Shown: positions 1-5,443 of the stretch, piece after piece
Layout of the letters: each line of letters opens with the position of its first letter
Position numbering within the stretch: position 1 is the stretch's first letter
Source of the DNA: Ignavibacteriales bacterium
GTDB lineage: Bacteria > Bacteroidota > Ignavibacteria > Ignavibacteriales > Ignavibacteriaceae
Length of the DNA stretch: 5,443 nucleotides
Direction of reading: 5' to 3'
Assembly (NCBI GenBank): GCA_027349615.1
Contig: DAIEML010000157.1
Coordinates: forward strand, 1-5,443
Translations under genes and position numbers: made by a program
Notes under the pieces: model-generated
The model's database searches: none
Told to the model about the DNA's origin: nothing
What the model saw: only the letters and a program-made list of their open reading frames with translations

Positions 1-594
1 CATCCATATCCAATGATAGTCAGAGATTTTCAATCAATTATCGGCAAAGAAACGAAAGAACAAATTAAATCAGCCGAAGGAAGATTGCCGGATTATATTG
101 TGGCATGCGTTGGCGGCGGCAGCAATGCAATTGGAATTTTTTATCCGTTCATTAATTCCAAAGTAAAACTTATTGGTGTCGAAGCTGCCGGTTATGGAAT
201 AAGCACAAACAAACATTGTGCAACTTTAACACTCGGACGTGAAGGAATCTTTCAAGGAATGAAAACTTATCTTCTTCAAAATGAAGATGGACAAGTTTCC
301 GAAGTTCATTCAATTTCTGCCGGGCTTGATTATCCTGGTGTTGGCCCGGAACACAGCTTTTTTAAAGATGAAGTTATTGCAGATTATTATTCTGTAACTG
401 ACGATGAAGCAATTCGTGCTACAGAATTGTTATCAAAAACTGAAGGAATTATTCCAGCACTTGAATCCGCACATGCGGTTGCACATTTGAACTATCTTAT
501 GCCGAATACAAATAAAGACGAAATTGTAATCGTGAACATCAGCGGAAGAGGAGATAAAGACTTAAATACAATTAAAGATAAATTGGGATACTAA
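1..594 (+). CDS. trpB: Tryptophan synthase beta chain, C-terminal half (5' truncated by window edge)
   Basis: TrpB is the PLP-dependent beta subunit that condenses indole with L-serine to give L-tryptophan, working as an alpha2-beta2 complex with TrpA in the cytoplasm. The reading frame is open from base 1 (His-Pro-Tyr-Pro, the family's GPHPYP segment), so the gene starts outside the window. About 197 of the usual ~400 residues are present. Visible signatures are the PLP phosphate-binding loop GGGSNAIG (bases 112-135), the [15 protein letters not shown] segment, [12 protein letters not shown], whose Glu (463-465) corresponds to the cofactor-contacting Glu350 of the Salmonella enzyme, and SGRGDKD (541-561), whose Ser corresponds to Ser377. 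The Schiff-base lysine and catalytic Glu109 region lie in the missing half. The stop codon abuts the trpA start, so the two are almost certainly one operon. No frameshift or odd residue is visible; the truncation is only the window edge. Confidence 0.97.
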   Translation, partial: HPYPMIVRDFQSIIGKETKEQIKSAEGRLPDYIVACVGGGSNAIGIFYPFINSKVKLIGVEAAGYGISTNKHCATLTLGREGIFQGMKTYLLQNEDGQVSEVHSISAGLDYPGVGPEHSFFKDEVIADYYSVTDDEAIRATELLSKTEGIIPALESAHAVAHLNYLMPNTNKDEIVIVNISGRGDKDLNTIKDKLGY

Positions 595-1380
595 ATGACT
601 AACATCGCAAATTACATTTCAAAAAAAAATAATAATAATGAAAAAGTACTTTCTGTTTTTTTAACTTCCGGATTCCCCGATAAAAATAATTTCGTAGAAC
701 TCGCGTTAAAAGTTTTAGATGCCGGCGCTAATATGCTCGAAATTGGATTTCCATTCAGCGATCCACTGGCTGACGGACCGATAATTCAACATTCATCTCA
801 AGTTGCACTTGGAAACGGAATAAATCTCACAAAGACATTTGATTTTATAAAAGAAATTAGAAGACAAACCGATAAGCCGTTGATTATGATGGGATATGCA
901 AATCCTGTTTTATCTTATGGAGTAGAAAAGTTTGCCGAAAGCGCTAGGATCGCCGGTATAAATGGAATAATAATTCCCGACATTCCGATCGAAGAATATG
1001 AAAATTTCTACAACAATTTCTTTGACGACATTGATACCATTTTATTGGTTACACCAACCACCTCAAATGAAAGAATCAAATTAATTGATGAGAAAAGCAG
1101 CGGCTTTATTTATTGCGTTTCAGTGAGCGGAACAACAGGTATTCAAAATCAAAATAAAAATTCTAGTATAGAATTCGTAAAACGAGCTCAATCCATTGTG
1201 AAGAAAAATAAAACTCTTGTTGGATTTGGAATTTCAAATGAAGAAGATGCAAAGAAGTTAGCAACATTTTGTGACGGAATAATTGTTGGAAGTGCTGTAA
1301 TTAAATCTTTAATCAATGATGATGAGAATTATTCAAAAACTATAGACTTAATTCAAAAGATAAAGAGTGCAATTGTTTAA
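595..1380 (+). CDS. trpA: Tryptophan synthase alpha chain
   Basis: TrpA cleaves indole-3-glycerol phosphate to glyceraldehyde 3-phosphate and indole, which is channelled to TrpB. The 261-residue product has the normal length of this TIM-barrel family. Both catalytic acids are in place and even keep Salmonella numbering: Glu49 in LEIGFPFSDP and Asp60 in LADGP. Further family motifs are MMGYANPVLSYG (loop 2 region), GIIIPDIPIEE, the phosphate-binding YCVSVSGTTG segment with VGFGIS after it, and GIIVGSAVIK near the C-terminus. The ATG follows the trpB TAA with no spacer, so translation is probably coupled; a weak GGGA (585-588) inside the end of trpB may help re-initiation. The start of the gene contains a run of nine A (621-629) followed by four AAT codons, giving a KKNNNN stretch before the conserved barrel begins. 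No clear hairpin terminator follows the stop. Confidence 0.98.
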   Translation: MTNIANYISKKNNNNEKVLSVFLTSGFPDKNNFVELALKVLDAGANMLEIGFPFSDPLADGPIIQHSSQVALGNGINLTKTFDFIKEIRRQTDKPLIMMGYANPVLSYGVEKFAESARIAGINGIIIPDIPIEEYENFYNNFFDDIDTILLVTPTTSNERIKLIDEKSSGFIYCVSVSGTTGIQNQNKNSSIEFVKRAQSIVKKNKTLVGFGISNEEDAKKLATFCDGIIVGSAVIKSLINDDENYSKTIDLIQKIKSAIV

Positions 1381-1652
1381 TTTCTACAAAATTGATTAAA
1401 CCAAATATTAACGTCTATTAGCTTAACCATTGTATAGCAAGAATTTAATAAAATGTAATTTTTCCATTGTAAAATAATTTTAGAAATTGTACATTTACTA
1501 CGCCAAAAAGAATTATAATACAGATTAAAAGATTTTAAACATCCCTTCTGTTTCTCATTATTGTTCAGTAAGCTTTGTTTCTCCTTTTTAATTCCTGCTT
1601 AGTAATTCTTTTACAATTACAATATTTCTAAAATAACTTAAGGAAAAATAAA
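1381..1652. other. Gene-free spacer with possible long leader of the RNA-binding protein gene
   Basis: This 272-base AT-rich gap separates trpA from the RRM gene. I see no ORF, tRNA or strong hairpin, and no convincing intrinsic terminator for trp. A perfect TATAAT at 1514-1519 could be a -10 element, but nothing like TTGACA lies 16-18 bases upstream of it. If used, transcription would begin near 1526 and give a leader of roughly 125 bases with a pyrimidine-rich middle (about 1540-1610). A purine-rich Shine-Dalgarno (AAGGAA, 1640-1645) sits 7 bases before the ATG at 1653. Long 5' leaders are known for cold-induced RNA-binding proteins in other bacteria; that this one is regulatory is only inference. 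Confidence 0.35.
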
Positions 1653-1979
1653 ATGAACATTTTTGTTGGCAATTTATCTCGGGATGTTACCGATGATGAA
1701 TTAAAAGAACTCTTTGCTAATTACGGGCAAGTAAAAAGCGTAAAAATAATTAGGGATATGTTTAGTCAGGAATCGAAAGGATTTGGATTTATTGAAATGC
1801 CAGGGCTTTCTGAAGCACAAAAAGCTATCGGCGAATTAAATACCAAAGAACTTAAAGGAAAAAAGATTTCAGTTAATGAAGCAAGACCGCGCAATGATGA
1901 TAGAAGAGGCGGCGGCGGTAATCGTAGAGGCGGCGGCGGCGGTGGAAACAGAGGCGGCGGCGGTGGAAGACGCTGGTAA
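1653..1979 (+). CDS. RRM-domain RNA-binding protein with glycine/arginine-rich (RGG) tail
   Basis: A 108-residue protein with a single RNA-recognition motif followed by a disordered tail. The RRM spans about residues 2-78. RNP2 is IFVGNL (3-8) and RNP1 is KGFGFIEM (42-49), with aromatic Phe4, Phe44 and Phe46 at the RNA-stacking positions; the C-terminal strand reads KKISVNEARPR. Residues 84-108 are almost only Gly, Arg and Asn, ending in RRW, an RGG-like tail that usually adds nonspecific RNA affinity. The family resembles the small Rbp proteins of cyanobacteria and similar proteins in Bacteroidota and Chlorobiota, some of which are cold-induced; its RNA targets cannot be told from sequence. 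The start is supported by AAGGAA 7 bases upstream, and the RNP2 strand begins at residue 3. The tail is encoded by GGC-rich repeats that stand out in this AT-rich DNA. It appears monocistronic, closed by the strong terminator just after it. Confidence 0.95.
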   Translation: MNIFVGNLSRDVTDDELKELFANYGQVKSVKIIRDMFSQESKGFGFIEMPGLSEAQKAIGELNTKELKGKKISVNEARPRNDDRRGGGGNRRGGGGGGNRGGGGGRRW

Positions 1980-1995
1980 TTTAAGATAATTTTAT

Positions 1996-2039
1996 GACGC
2001 ATTATAACATAATTTATTTATGTTATAATGCGTCTTTTT
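1996..2039 (+). terminator. Intrinsic terminator of the RNA-binding protein gene
   Basis: A perfect 17-base inverted repeat, GACGCATTATAACATAA (1996-2012) and its exact complement (2018-2034), encloses a 5-base loop and is followed by T5 (2035-2039). It begins 16 bases after the RRM gene stop. The stem is mostly A-T with a GACGC clamp at its base. On the - strand the same hairpin is followed by ATAAAATT and not a T-tract, so it should act mainly on + strand transcripts, although the convergent RidA gene has no better terminator of its own. Confidence 0.93.
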
Positions 2040-2081
2040 AATCCCCTCTATCCATTTTTTTCAATCAATAAAACTCAAAAA

Positions 2082-2537
2082 TTATTTCACCTTTACAATC
2101 ATTTCTATTTCCAAAGGCGCATTTAACGGAAGCTCATTAACTCCAACAGCGCTCCGAACATGTTTACCTTTATCTCCAAAAATTTTTGCAATTAATTCTG
2201 AAGCACCATTTGCTACTTTTGGTTGATTTGTAAAATAGTCTGCACTATTAACAAAAACAGTAAGTTTAACAACTTGTTCAATCCGATCTAGATTACCAAT
2301 AATACTTTTAATTACACTTAAGCAATTTAAGGCAGATATTTCAGCCGCTTTTTGTCCATCAACTTCACTTAAATCAGCTCCAATTTTACCTGAATATTTT
2401 AATTCACCTTTTATTGAAGGTAATTGACCAGCAGTAAAAACTAAATTATCTACTTTTAGTGCTGGTATATATGCAGCCAATGGCTTCGGCGCTTCGGGAA
2501 GTTCAAAGCCAAGCTCTTTTATTTTTTCTTCTATCAT
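2082..2537 (-). CDS. RidA/YjgF/UK114-family protein (151 aa subgroup)
   Basis: RidA-family proteins are small cytoplasmic trimers; the archetype hydrolyses reactive enamine/imine intermediates released by PLP enzymes, preventing damage by 2-aminoacrylate. This 151-residue member has the family core: NLVFTAGQLP (31-40), a central AALNCL-like helix (AEISALNCLSVIKSI), VVKLTVFVNS (89-98) and the C-terminal signature VRSAVGVNELPLNAPLEIEM. Arg128 and Glu143 align, 15 residues apart, with the substrate-binding Arg105 and Glu120 of E. coli RidA, so deaminase activity is plausible. The protein is about 20 residues longer than classic RidA and starts with an extra segment (MIEEKIKELGFELPEAPKP), which fits the ~150-residue RidA-like subgroup whose substrates are less defined, so I give no gene symbol. 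An AAGGAG site 5 bases upstream supports the start. It is divergent from mazG and convergent with the RRM gene. Confidence 0.93.
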   Translation of the reverse strand: MIEEKIKELGFELPEAPKPLAAYIPALKVDNLVFTAGQLPSIKGELKYSGKIGADLSEVDGQKAAEISALNCLSVIKSIIGNLDRIEQVVKLTVFVNSADYFTNQPKVANGASELIAKIFGDKGKHVRSAVGVNELPLNAPLEIEMIVKVK

Positions 2538-2573
2538 ATATTCTCCTTTTTTATCAATTATAGTTTTTATTAT

Positions 2574-2601
2574 TTTTCAACTCATTAAATGATGTTAAAA
2601 T
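2574..2601 (+). promoter_or_regulatory. Possible sigma70-type promoter for mazG
   Basis: In the 90-base divergent gap, TAAAAT (2596-2601) carries the extended -10 TG one base upstream (2593-2594). A weak -35, TTTTCA (2574-2579), lies 16 bases before it. This would start transcription near 2608, about 20 bases before the mazG ATG. On the opposite strand a perfect TATAAT complement (2557-2562) could serve the RidA gene but has no good -35. These are motif matches in AT-rich DNA, where chance hits are common. Confidence 0.3.
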
Positions 2602-2627
2602 GAATTTTAATTTAAAGGATTTTATTT

Positions 2628-3395
2628 ATGACCCAGAGTAAATTTAATGAATTTGTAGAGATTGTAAAAAGATTAAGAATTGAATGTCCATGGGATAAAG
2701 AACAAACTAATGATTCAATTAAAGCTGCAACTATTGAAGAAGCCTACGAGGTTGTTGAGGCCATTGACAATAAAGATTACGAAGAATTAAAAAAAGAGCT
2801 CGGTGATTTACTTTTGCATGTAGTTTTCCATTCCATTATTGCGGAAGGAGAAAATAAATTTAACTTGAATGACGTAATCGATTCGATAAAAGAAAAATTG
2901 ATAAGAAGACATCCGCATGTCTTTGGCGAAGTTGTTGTTTCAAATGCCGATGATGTTAAGAAAAACTGGGAAGCAATAAAATTGAATGAAGGAAGAATTT
3001 CTGTATTAGATGGTGTGCCGCAAATGATGCCTTCATTGTATAGAGCATACCGTTTACAAGAAAAAGCTAGCAAAGTTGGCTTTGATTGGGAAAAGAAAGA
3101 AGAAGTGTGGAAAAAAGTGATTGAAGAAATTGAAGAAATGCATTATTCTGAAAAAGAAGAGACAAAAAAAGAATTGGAAGCTGAAATTGGTGATGTGTTT
3201 TTCGCTTTAACTAATTATGCCAGATTTCTAGGTGTCAATCCAGAAAATGCATTGAGATTAACTAACGAAAAATTTATCAAAAGGTTTCAATACATTGAAA
3301 AAAAGATTAATGAAACTGGAAGGCAAATTAATCAATCAAATTTAGAAGAAATGGATAAATATTGGAATGAAAGTAAGTTAAAAACAAAAAACTAA
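2628..3395 (+). CDS. mazG: Nucleoside triphosphate pyrophosphohydrolase MazG
   Basis: MazG hydrolyses (d)NTPs to the monophosphate and pyrophosphate with Mg2+, and is viewed as a house-cleaning enzyme for aberrant nucleotides; in E. coli it also affects ppGpp levels. The 255-residue product is the full two-domain form. The N-terminal domain has CPWDKEQT (20-27), then EE..E (Glu37, Glu38, Glu41) and E..D (Glu57, Asp60), the all-alpha NTP-PPase metal ligands. After the linker RRHPHVFGE (93-101) and KNWEAIK (112-118), the second domain repeats the pattern: KVGFDW (149-154), EE..E (166, 167, 170) and E..D (186, 189). Both acidic sets are intact; in E. coli MazG the C-terminal domain is the active one. 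The start has AAAGGA 8 bases upstream. No co-transcribed partner, including a toxin-antitoxin mazEF pair, is present. Its 3' end meets phoH tail to tail with a 13-base gap. Confidence 0.97.
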   Translation: MTQSKFNEFVEIVKRLRIECPWDKEQTNDSIKAATIEEAYEVVEAIDNKDYEELKKELGDLLLHVVFHSIIAEGENKFNLNDVIDSIKEKLIRRHPHVFGEVVVSNADDVKKNWEAIKLNEGRISVLDGVPQMMPSLYRAYRLQEKASKVGFDWEKKEEVWKKVIEEIEEMHYSEKEETKKELEAEIGDVFFALTNYARFLGVNPENALRLTNEKFIKRFQYIEKKINETGRQINQSNLEEMDKYWNESKLKTKN

Positions 3396-3408
3396 ATTTT
3401 AGAAACCT

Positions 3409-4383
3409 TTATTTTCCATTTGAAGAACCTTCACTTCCATTAAACTTTTCGTATGCGTTTATAATATCCTTAACAAGCTTATGGCGAACTACATCAGACT
3501 TTTCAAAATAGACGAAACCAACTCCATCTATATTTTTCAAAATATCTTTAGCTTGAATTAAACCACTAATAGTTTTAGAAGGTAAATCAATTTGAGTAAT
3601 ATCTCCGGTAATAATCGCTTTTGAGTTTACGCCTAGTCGTGTTAGAAACATTTTCATTTGAACATCAGTCGCATTTTGTGCTTCATCTAAAATTACAAAA
3701 GCATTATTAAGAGTTCTGCCGCGCATGTAGGCAAGTGGAACAATCTCAACAATTTTTTTTTCTATATAATTTTTCAATTTGTCCGAAGGCATCATATCAT
3801 CCAATGCATCGTAAAGCGGACGAAGATAAGGATCTATTTTTTCTCTGAAATCGCCTGGCAAAAAGCCTAAGCTTTCCCCAGCTTCAACAGCTGGGCGAGC
3901 TAAAATAATTTTATTAACAATTCCTTTTATTAATGCGGAAACAGCAAATGCAACTGCCAAATAAGTTTTTCCAGTACCAGCTGGACCAATCGCAAAGCAA
4001 ATATCATTCTTAATTGCAGTTTGCAGATAATTTATTTGTCCAGTTGTTTTAGCTTTTATAACATCATTTTTTGTATAAAGAATAATTGAATCAAATTCTT
4101 TTTCTGTAATTATTTCCTTTCCATGAGTTGTAAGTTCAAGAATTGTTTCAATATCAGAAGTTTTAATTGAACCATTCGTATTGATTACATAAATCATTTC
4201 CTTAATAACTTTTTCAATAGCATTAACTTCTTCCAAAACACCTTTTATTAATACATTCTCACCTCGTACAATAACTGACGCATTAAATTTATCTTCAATT
4301 AATTTTAAATTTGCATCATTTGAACCTAATAATGTCATCAAATCAACATTTTCCAATATCATTCGCTTTTCTATTACTGTCAT
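3409..4383 (-). CDS. phoH: PhoH-family ATPase (KH-like domain plus P-loop NTPase)
   Basis: PhoH-like (PhoL/YbeZ) proteins are cytoplasmic ATPases with a helicase-like core, linked to RNA metabolism and, in many bacteria, to YbeY and ribosome maturation. This 324-residue product has the family's usual length. Residues 8-65 (ILENVDLMTLLGSND onward) form the N-terminal KH-like region. The ATPase domain follows: Walker A GPAGTGKT (133-140), the PhoH signature LARPAVEAGESLGFLPGD (161-178), Walker B FVILDEAQN (229-237, with Asp233-Glu234), TGD (259-261) and Arg300 in VVRHKLV as likely sensor/finger. AGGA 5 bases before the ATG favours this start over Met8. The short Ser/Gly/Asn tail after residue 314 looks unstructured. 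ybeY often follows this gene, but here convergent mazG comes next. The terminator of the upstream LysM gene ends 16 bases before the start, so its promoter or readthrough mechanism is unclear. Confidence 0.95.
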   Translation of the reverse strand: MTVIEKRMILENVDLMTLLGSNDANLKLIEDKFNASVIVRGENVLIKGVLEEVNAIEKVIKEMIYVINTNGSIKTSDIETILELTTHGKEIITEKEFDSIILYTKNDVIKAKTTGQINYLQTAIKNDICFAIGPAGTGKTYLAVAFAVSALIKGIVNKIILARPAVEAGESLGFLPGDFREKIDPYLRPLYDALDDMMPSDKLKNYIEKKIVEIVPLAYMRGRTLNNAFVILDEAQNATDVQMKMFLTRLGVNSKAIITGDITQIDLPSKTISGLIQAKDILKNIDGVGFVYFEKSDVVRHKLVKDIINAYEKFNGSEGSSNGK

Positions 4384-4399
4384 TTCAATCCTAATTAAT

Positions 4400-4434
4400 A
4401 AAAAAAGCCCTCATCATAAGAAATGACAAGGGCT
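4400..4434 (-). terminator. Intrinsic terminator after the LysM gene, directly upstream of phoH
   Basis: Read on the - strand, AGCCCTTGTCAT (4434-4423) pairs with ATGATGAGGGCT (4417-4406) over 12 base pairs including two G-U pairs, with a TTCTT loop and then T7 (4406-4400; the first T also closes the stem). It starts 33 bases after the LysM gene stop and ends 16 bases before the phoH ATG, leaving just room for the phoH Shine-Dalgarno. It may be a plain terminator, or a leader attenuator controlling readthrough into phoH. Confidence 0.88.
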
Positions 4435-4467
4435 AGAATATTTAATACACCGAGAGCAAAAGATAAC

Positions 4468-5145
4468 TTATTTTGCCGGTGCTGGTTTATAATTCTTTTT
4501 AATTTTTTCGTACTTAGCTTTTTCTTCTTCAGTTAAATTAGGAATCTTAAAGATTTGTTTTGGATAAATCAAGTTTGGATTCTTTATTTGATCGCGGTTT
4601 GCTTTGTAAATTACCGGCCAAGCAAAACCATTTCCATAAAAAGTTGGTTTCTTAGCAATATTCCACAAGCAATCACCTCTAACTACTGTATAATTAACTT
4701 CCTTCGGAGCTTCAACCCAAGCATCTAAAGCTGCTTGCATTTGATTATGAACTTTATCAAAAAATTCCGGAAGCGCACTAATTTTATTTGCTTTAAGCGC
4801 ATCTAGATCTTTTTGTCTATCAGCTTTTGGCCCTTCTTTTCTTTGAATTTTTCCGTCAAGTTCATTAACTGCATTTCTAAAGTTATCAACATCAGCTTGA
4901 GTAGCACCAACTAGCGCATAAAGTTCTTTCATGCAATCGTCATAGCTTTCAACGCTTTTTGATTTTAAGTTATTTACATCAGTTTGTAAAGAACTAACTT
5001 CTTGAGTTAAACTTTGTTTCTCTGTATTGAGGCGGTTCATCTCAGCTTGCCATTCATCTTTTGTCATTTTTTCCTGAGCAAAAACTGCAACGGAAAAGAA
5101 AATCAAAAGAGATAAAACACTAATTATATTTCTACTTAATTTCAT
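4468..5145 (-). CDS. Exported coiled-coil protein with C-terminal LysM domain
   Basis: A 225-residue protein predicted to leave the cytoplasm and bind cell-wall glycan. Residues 1-23 are a typical Sec signal peptide: Lys3/Arg5, a hydrophobic core ([15 protein letters not shown]) and a VFA-Q cleavage site. There is no lipobox cysteine. Residues about 28-125 are rich in Glu, Lys, Gln and Leu in a heptad-like pattern (for example [19 protein letters not shown]), suggesting a long coiled coil, followed by a helical linker. A LysM domain covers about 151-202: [14 protein letters not shown], then a [20 protein letters not shown] segment and QIFKIP. The tail is Lys-rich, ending in KPAPAK. Two cysteines (71, 159) are present. 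GGAGG (5153-5157) 7 bases before the ATG decides the start. It follows another coiled-coil gene by 47 bases and is probably co-transcribed with it. Its exact role (envelope structure or a secretion/gliding accessory) cannot be told. Confidence 0.92.
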   Translation of the reverse strand: MKLSRNIISVLSLLIFFSVAVFAQEKMTKDEWQAEMNRLNTEKQSLTQEVSSLQTDVNNLKSKSVESYDDCMKELYALVGATQADVDNFRNAVNELDGKIQRKEGPKADRQKDLDALKANKISALPEFFDKVHNQMQAALDAWVEAPKEVNYTVVRGDCLWNIAKKPTFYGNGFAWPVIYKANRDQIKNPNLIYPKQIFKIPNLTEEEKAKYEKIKKNYKPAPAK

Positions 5146-5192
5146 TTTAATTCCTCCAAATCCATTTTAATTATTAATTTCATAAAAGAACA

Positions 5193-5310
5193 TTACTTAG
5201 AAGACATTTTTTCTAAATTTGCCTTGGTCTCTTCTTTCTGCTTATTGCATTCGGCAAGTTTTTCTTGCTTTGCTGCAATTTCTTTTTCAAGACTTGCTCT
5301 TTCATCTTTC
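5193..5310 (-). CDS. C-terminal end of a coiled-coil protein, upstream part lost at a sequence junction
   Basis: The - strand frame ending in the TAA at 5193-5195 reads [25 protein letters not shown] and then [15 protein letters not shown], a strongly charged, heptad-like helix. Codon use and AT content match the neighbouring genes, and it lies 47 bases upstream of the LysM gene on the same strand, so the two probably form an operon, perhaps both envelope proteins. The frame stays formally open to the window end. Beyond about 5310, however, it runs antisense to a GC-rich fabF fragment and loses the coiled-coil pattern (GFV and PPSP-like antisense residues), so I end the genuine part near the junction. 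The start and the rest of the protein are missing. No family can be assigned from about 40 residues of coiled coil. Confidence 0.65.
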
Positions 5311-5443
5311 AATGATGCCCCGGCCAAAGCTTCGCGTCCTTTCGACAAGAACCGCGATGGATTTGTGATGGGCGAAGGCGGCGCGATCCTGATACTCGAG
5401 TCACTCGAACATGCCCAGGCGCGTGGCGCCAGGATCTTGAGTG
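5311..5443 (+). CDS. fabF: Internal fragment of beta-ketoacyl-ACP synthase II (FabF/KAS II), foreign-looking
   Basis: KAS II elongates acyl-ACP with malonyl-ACP in fatty acid synthesis. The + strand frame from 5311 reads [12 protein letters not shown], then [18 protein letters not shown], then [13 protein letters not shown], a close match to the FabF segment between the catalytic cysteine and the two active-site histidines (roughly residues 210-250 of the ~410-residue family). No catalytic residue lies in this piece. It continues past the window edge and has no start codon or N-terminal half here. On its left it meets AT-rich DNA belonging to a gene on the other strand. These bases are about 60% GC against about 30% in the 150 bases before, with codons such as CGC, GGC and CTG that the neighbours rarely use. 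It is therefore a broken gene joined at about 5305-5320, most likely from a different genome. An elongating KS of a polyketide synthase is a less likely alternative. Confidence 0.85.

Noticed and set aside
1430..1500. Possible terminator for the trp operon
   Set aside because: The imperfect AT-only repeat AATGTA...TACATT has bulges, no GC clamp and no T-tract after it.
1909..1971. GGC-rich direct repeats as a CRISPR or mobile-element repeat
   Set aside because: They are in-frame codons of the glycine-rich tail, with no spacers or regular unit.
1766..2002. Proline-rich - strand reading frame opposite the RRM gene
   Set aside because: Its polyproline is just the reverse complement of the GGC repeats coding the glycine tail, and it runs through the terminator hairpin; no ribosome site or family similarity.
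2557..2562. Perfect TATAAT (- strand) as the RidA gene promoter
   Set aside because: The only good -35 (TTGAAA) is 12 bases away, too close, and the start site would fall at the edge of the Shine-Dalgarno.
2777..3073. 98-codon - strand reading frame inside mazG
   Set aside because: Antisense shadow of mazG, whose two metal-binding motifs and full length are intact on the + strand.
2628..3395. mazG as part of a toxin-antitoxin or phage-defence locus
   Set aside because: No mazE/mazF or defence gene is adjacent; this is the ordinary two-domain housekeeping MazG.
5116..5310. Extension of the + strand fabF frame leftward to 5116
   Set aside because: The frame is open, but before about 5305 it has no FabF similarity and is antisense to the coiled-coil gene and its spacer.

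Overview
The window is AT-rich DNA (about 30% GC over the stretch I counted) carrying compact bacterial housekeeping genes. Recognisable Shine-Dalgarno sites precede most starts, for example GGAGG before the LysM gene and AAGGAG before the RidA gene. An RRM protein with a glycine/arginine tail, a KH-PhoH ATPase, a two-domain MazG and a LysM/coiled-coil exported protein fit the Bacteroidota/Chlorobiota/Ignavibacteria group. My guess is an Ignavibacteria-like organism, but this is inference from gene style and not from a marker gene.

Layout, left to right. Positions 1-1380 hold the end of a trp operon on the + strand: the C-terminal half of trpB, then a complete trpA that starts directly after the trpB stop. 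A 272-base gap without a gene follows. Next is a small + strand RRM/RGG RNA-binding protein (1653-1979) with a very clear intrinsic terminator (1996-2039). A RidA-family gene (2082-2537, - strand) and mazG (2628-3395, + strand) are divergent and share a 90-base promoter region. mazG runs tail to tail, with a 13-base gap, into phoH (3409-4383, - strand). Upstream of phoH on the same strand is a secreted coiled-coil/LysM protein (4468-5145), whose terminator (4400-4434) ends only 16 bases before the phoH start. Before that gene lies the C-terminal end of another coiled-coil protein (from 5193).

At about 5305-5320 the character of the DNA changes abruptly. The last ~123 bases are about 60% GC and encode, on the + strand, an internal piece of a FabF-type beta-ketoacyl-ACP synthase, facing into and cut off against the AT-rich - strand gene. 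The simplest reading is a chimeric join (assembly or library artefact) to another organism's fabF; a real recombination is possible but less likely.

Functionally the genes are tryptophan synthesis (TrpAB channels indole), metabolite and nucleotide house-cleaning (RidA, MazG), RNA metabolism (RRM protein, PhoH) and cell envelope (LysM protein and its neighbour). I did not find a convincing new biological system. The points most worth checking are the junction at the right end, the terminator-like hairpin squeezed between the LysM gene and phoH, and the long leader before the RNA-binding protein gene.
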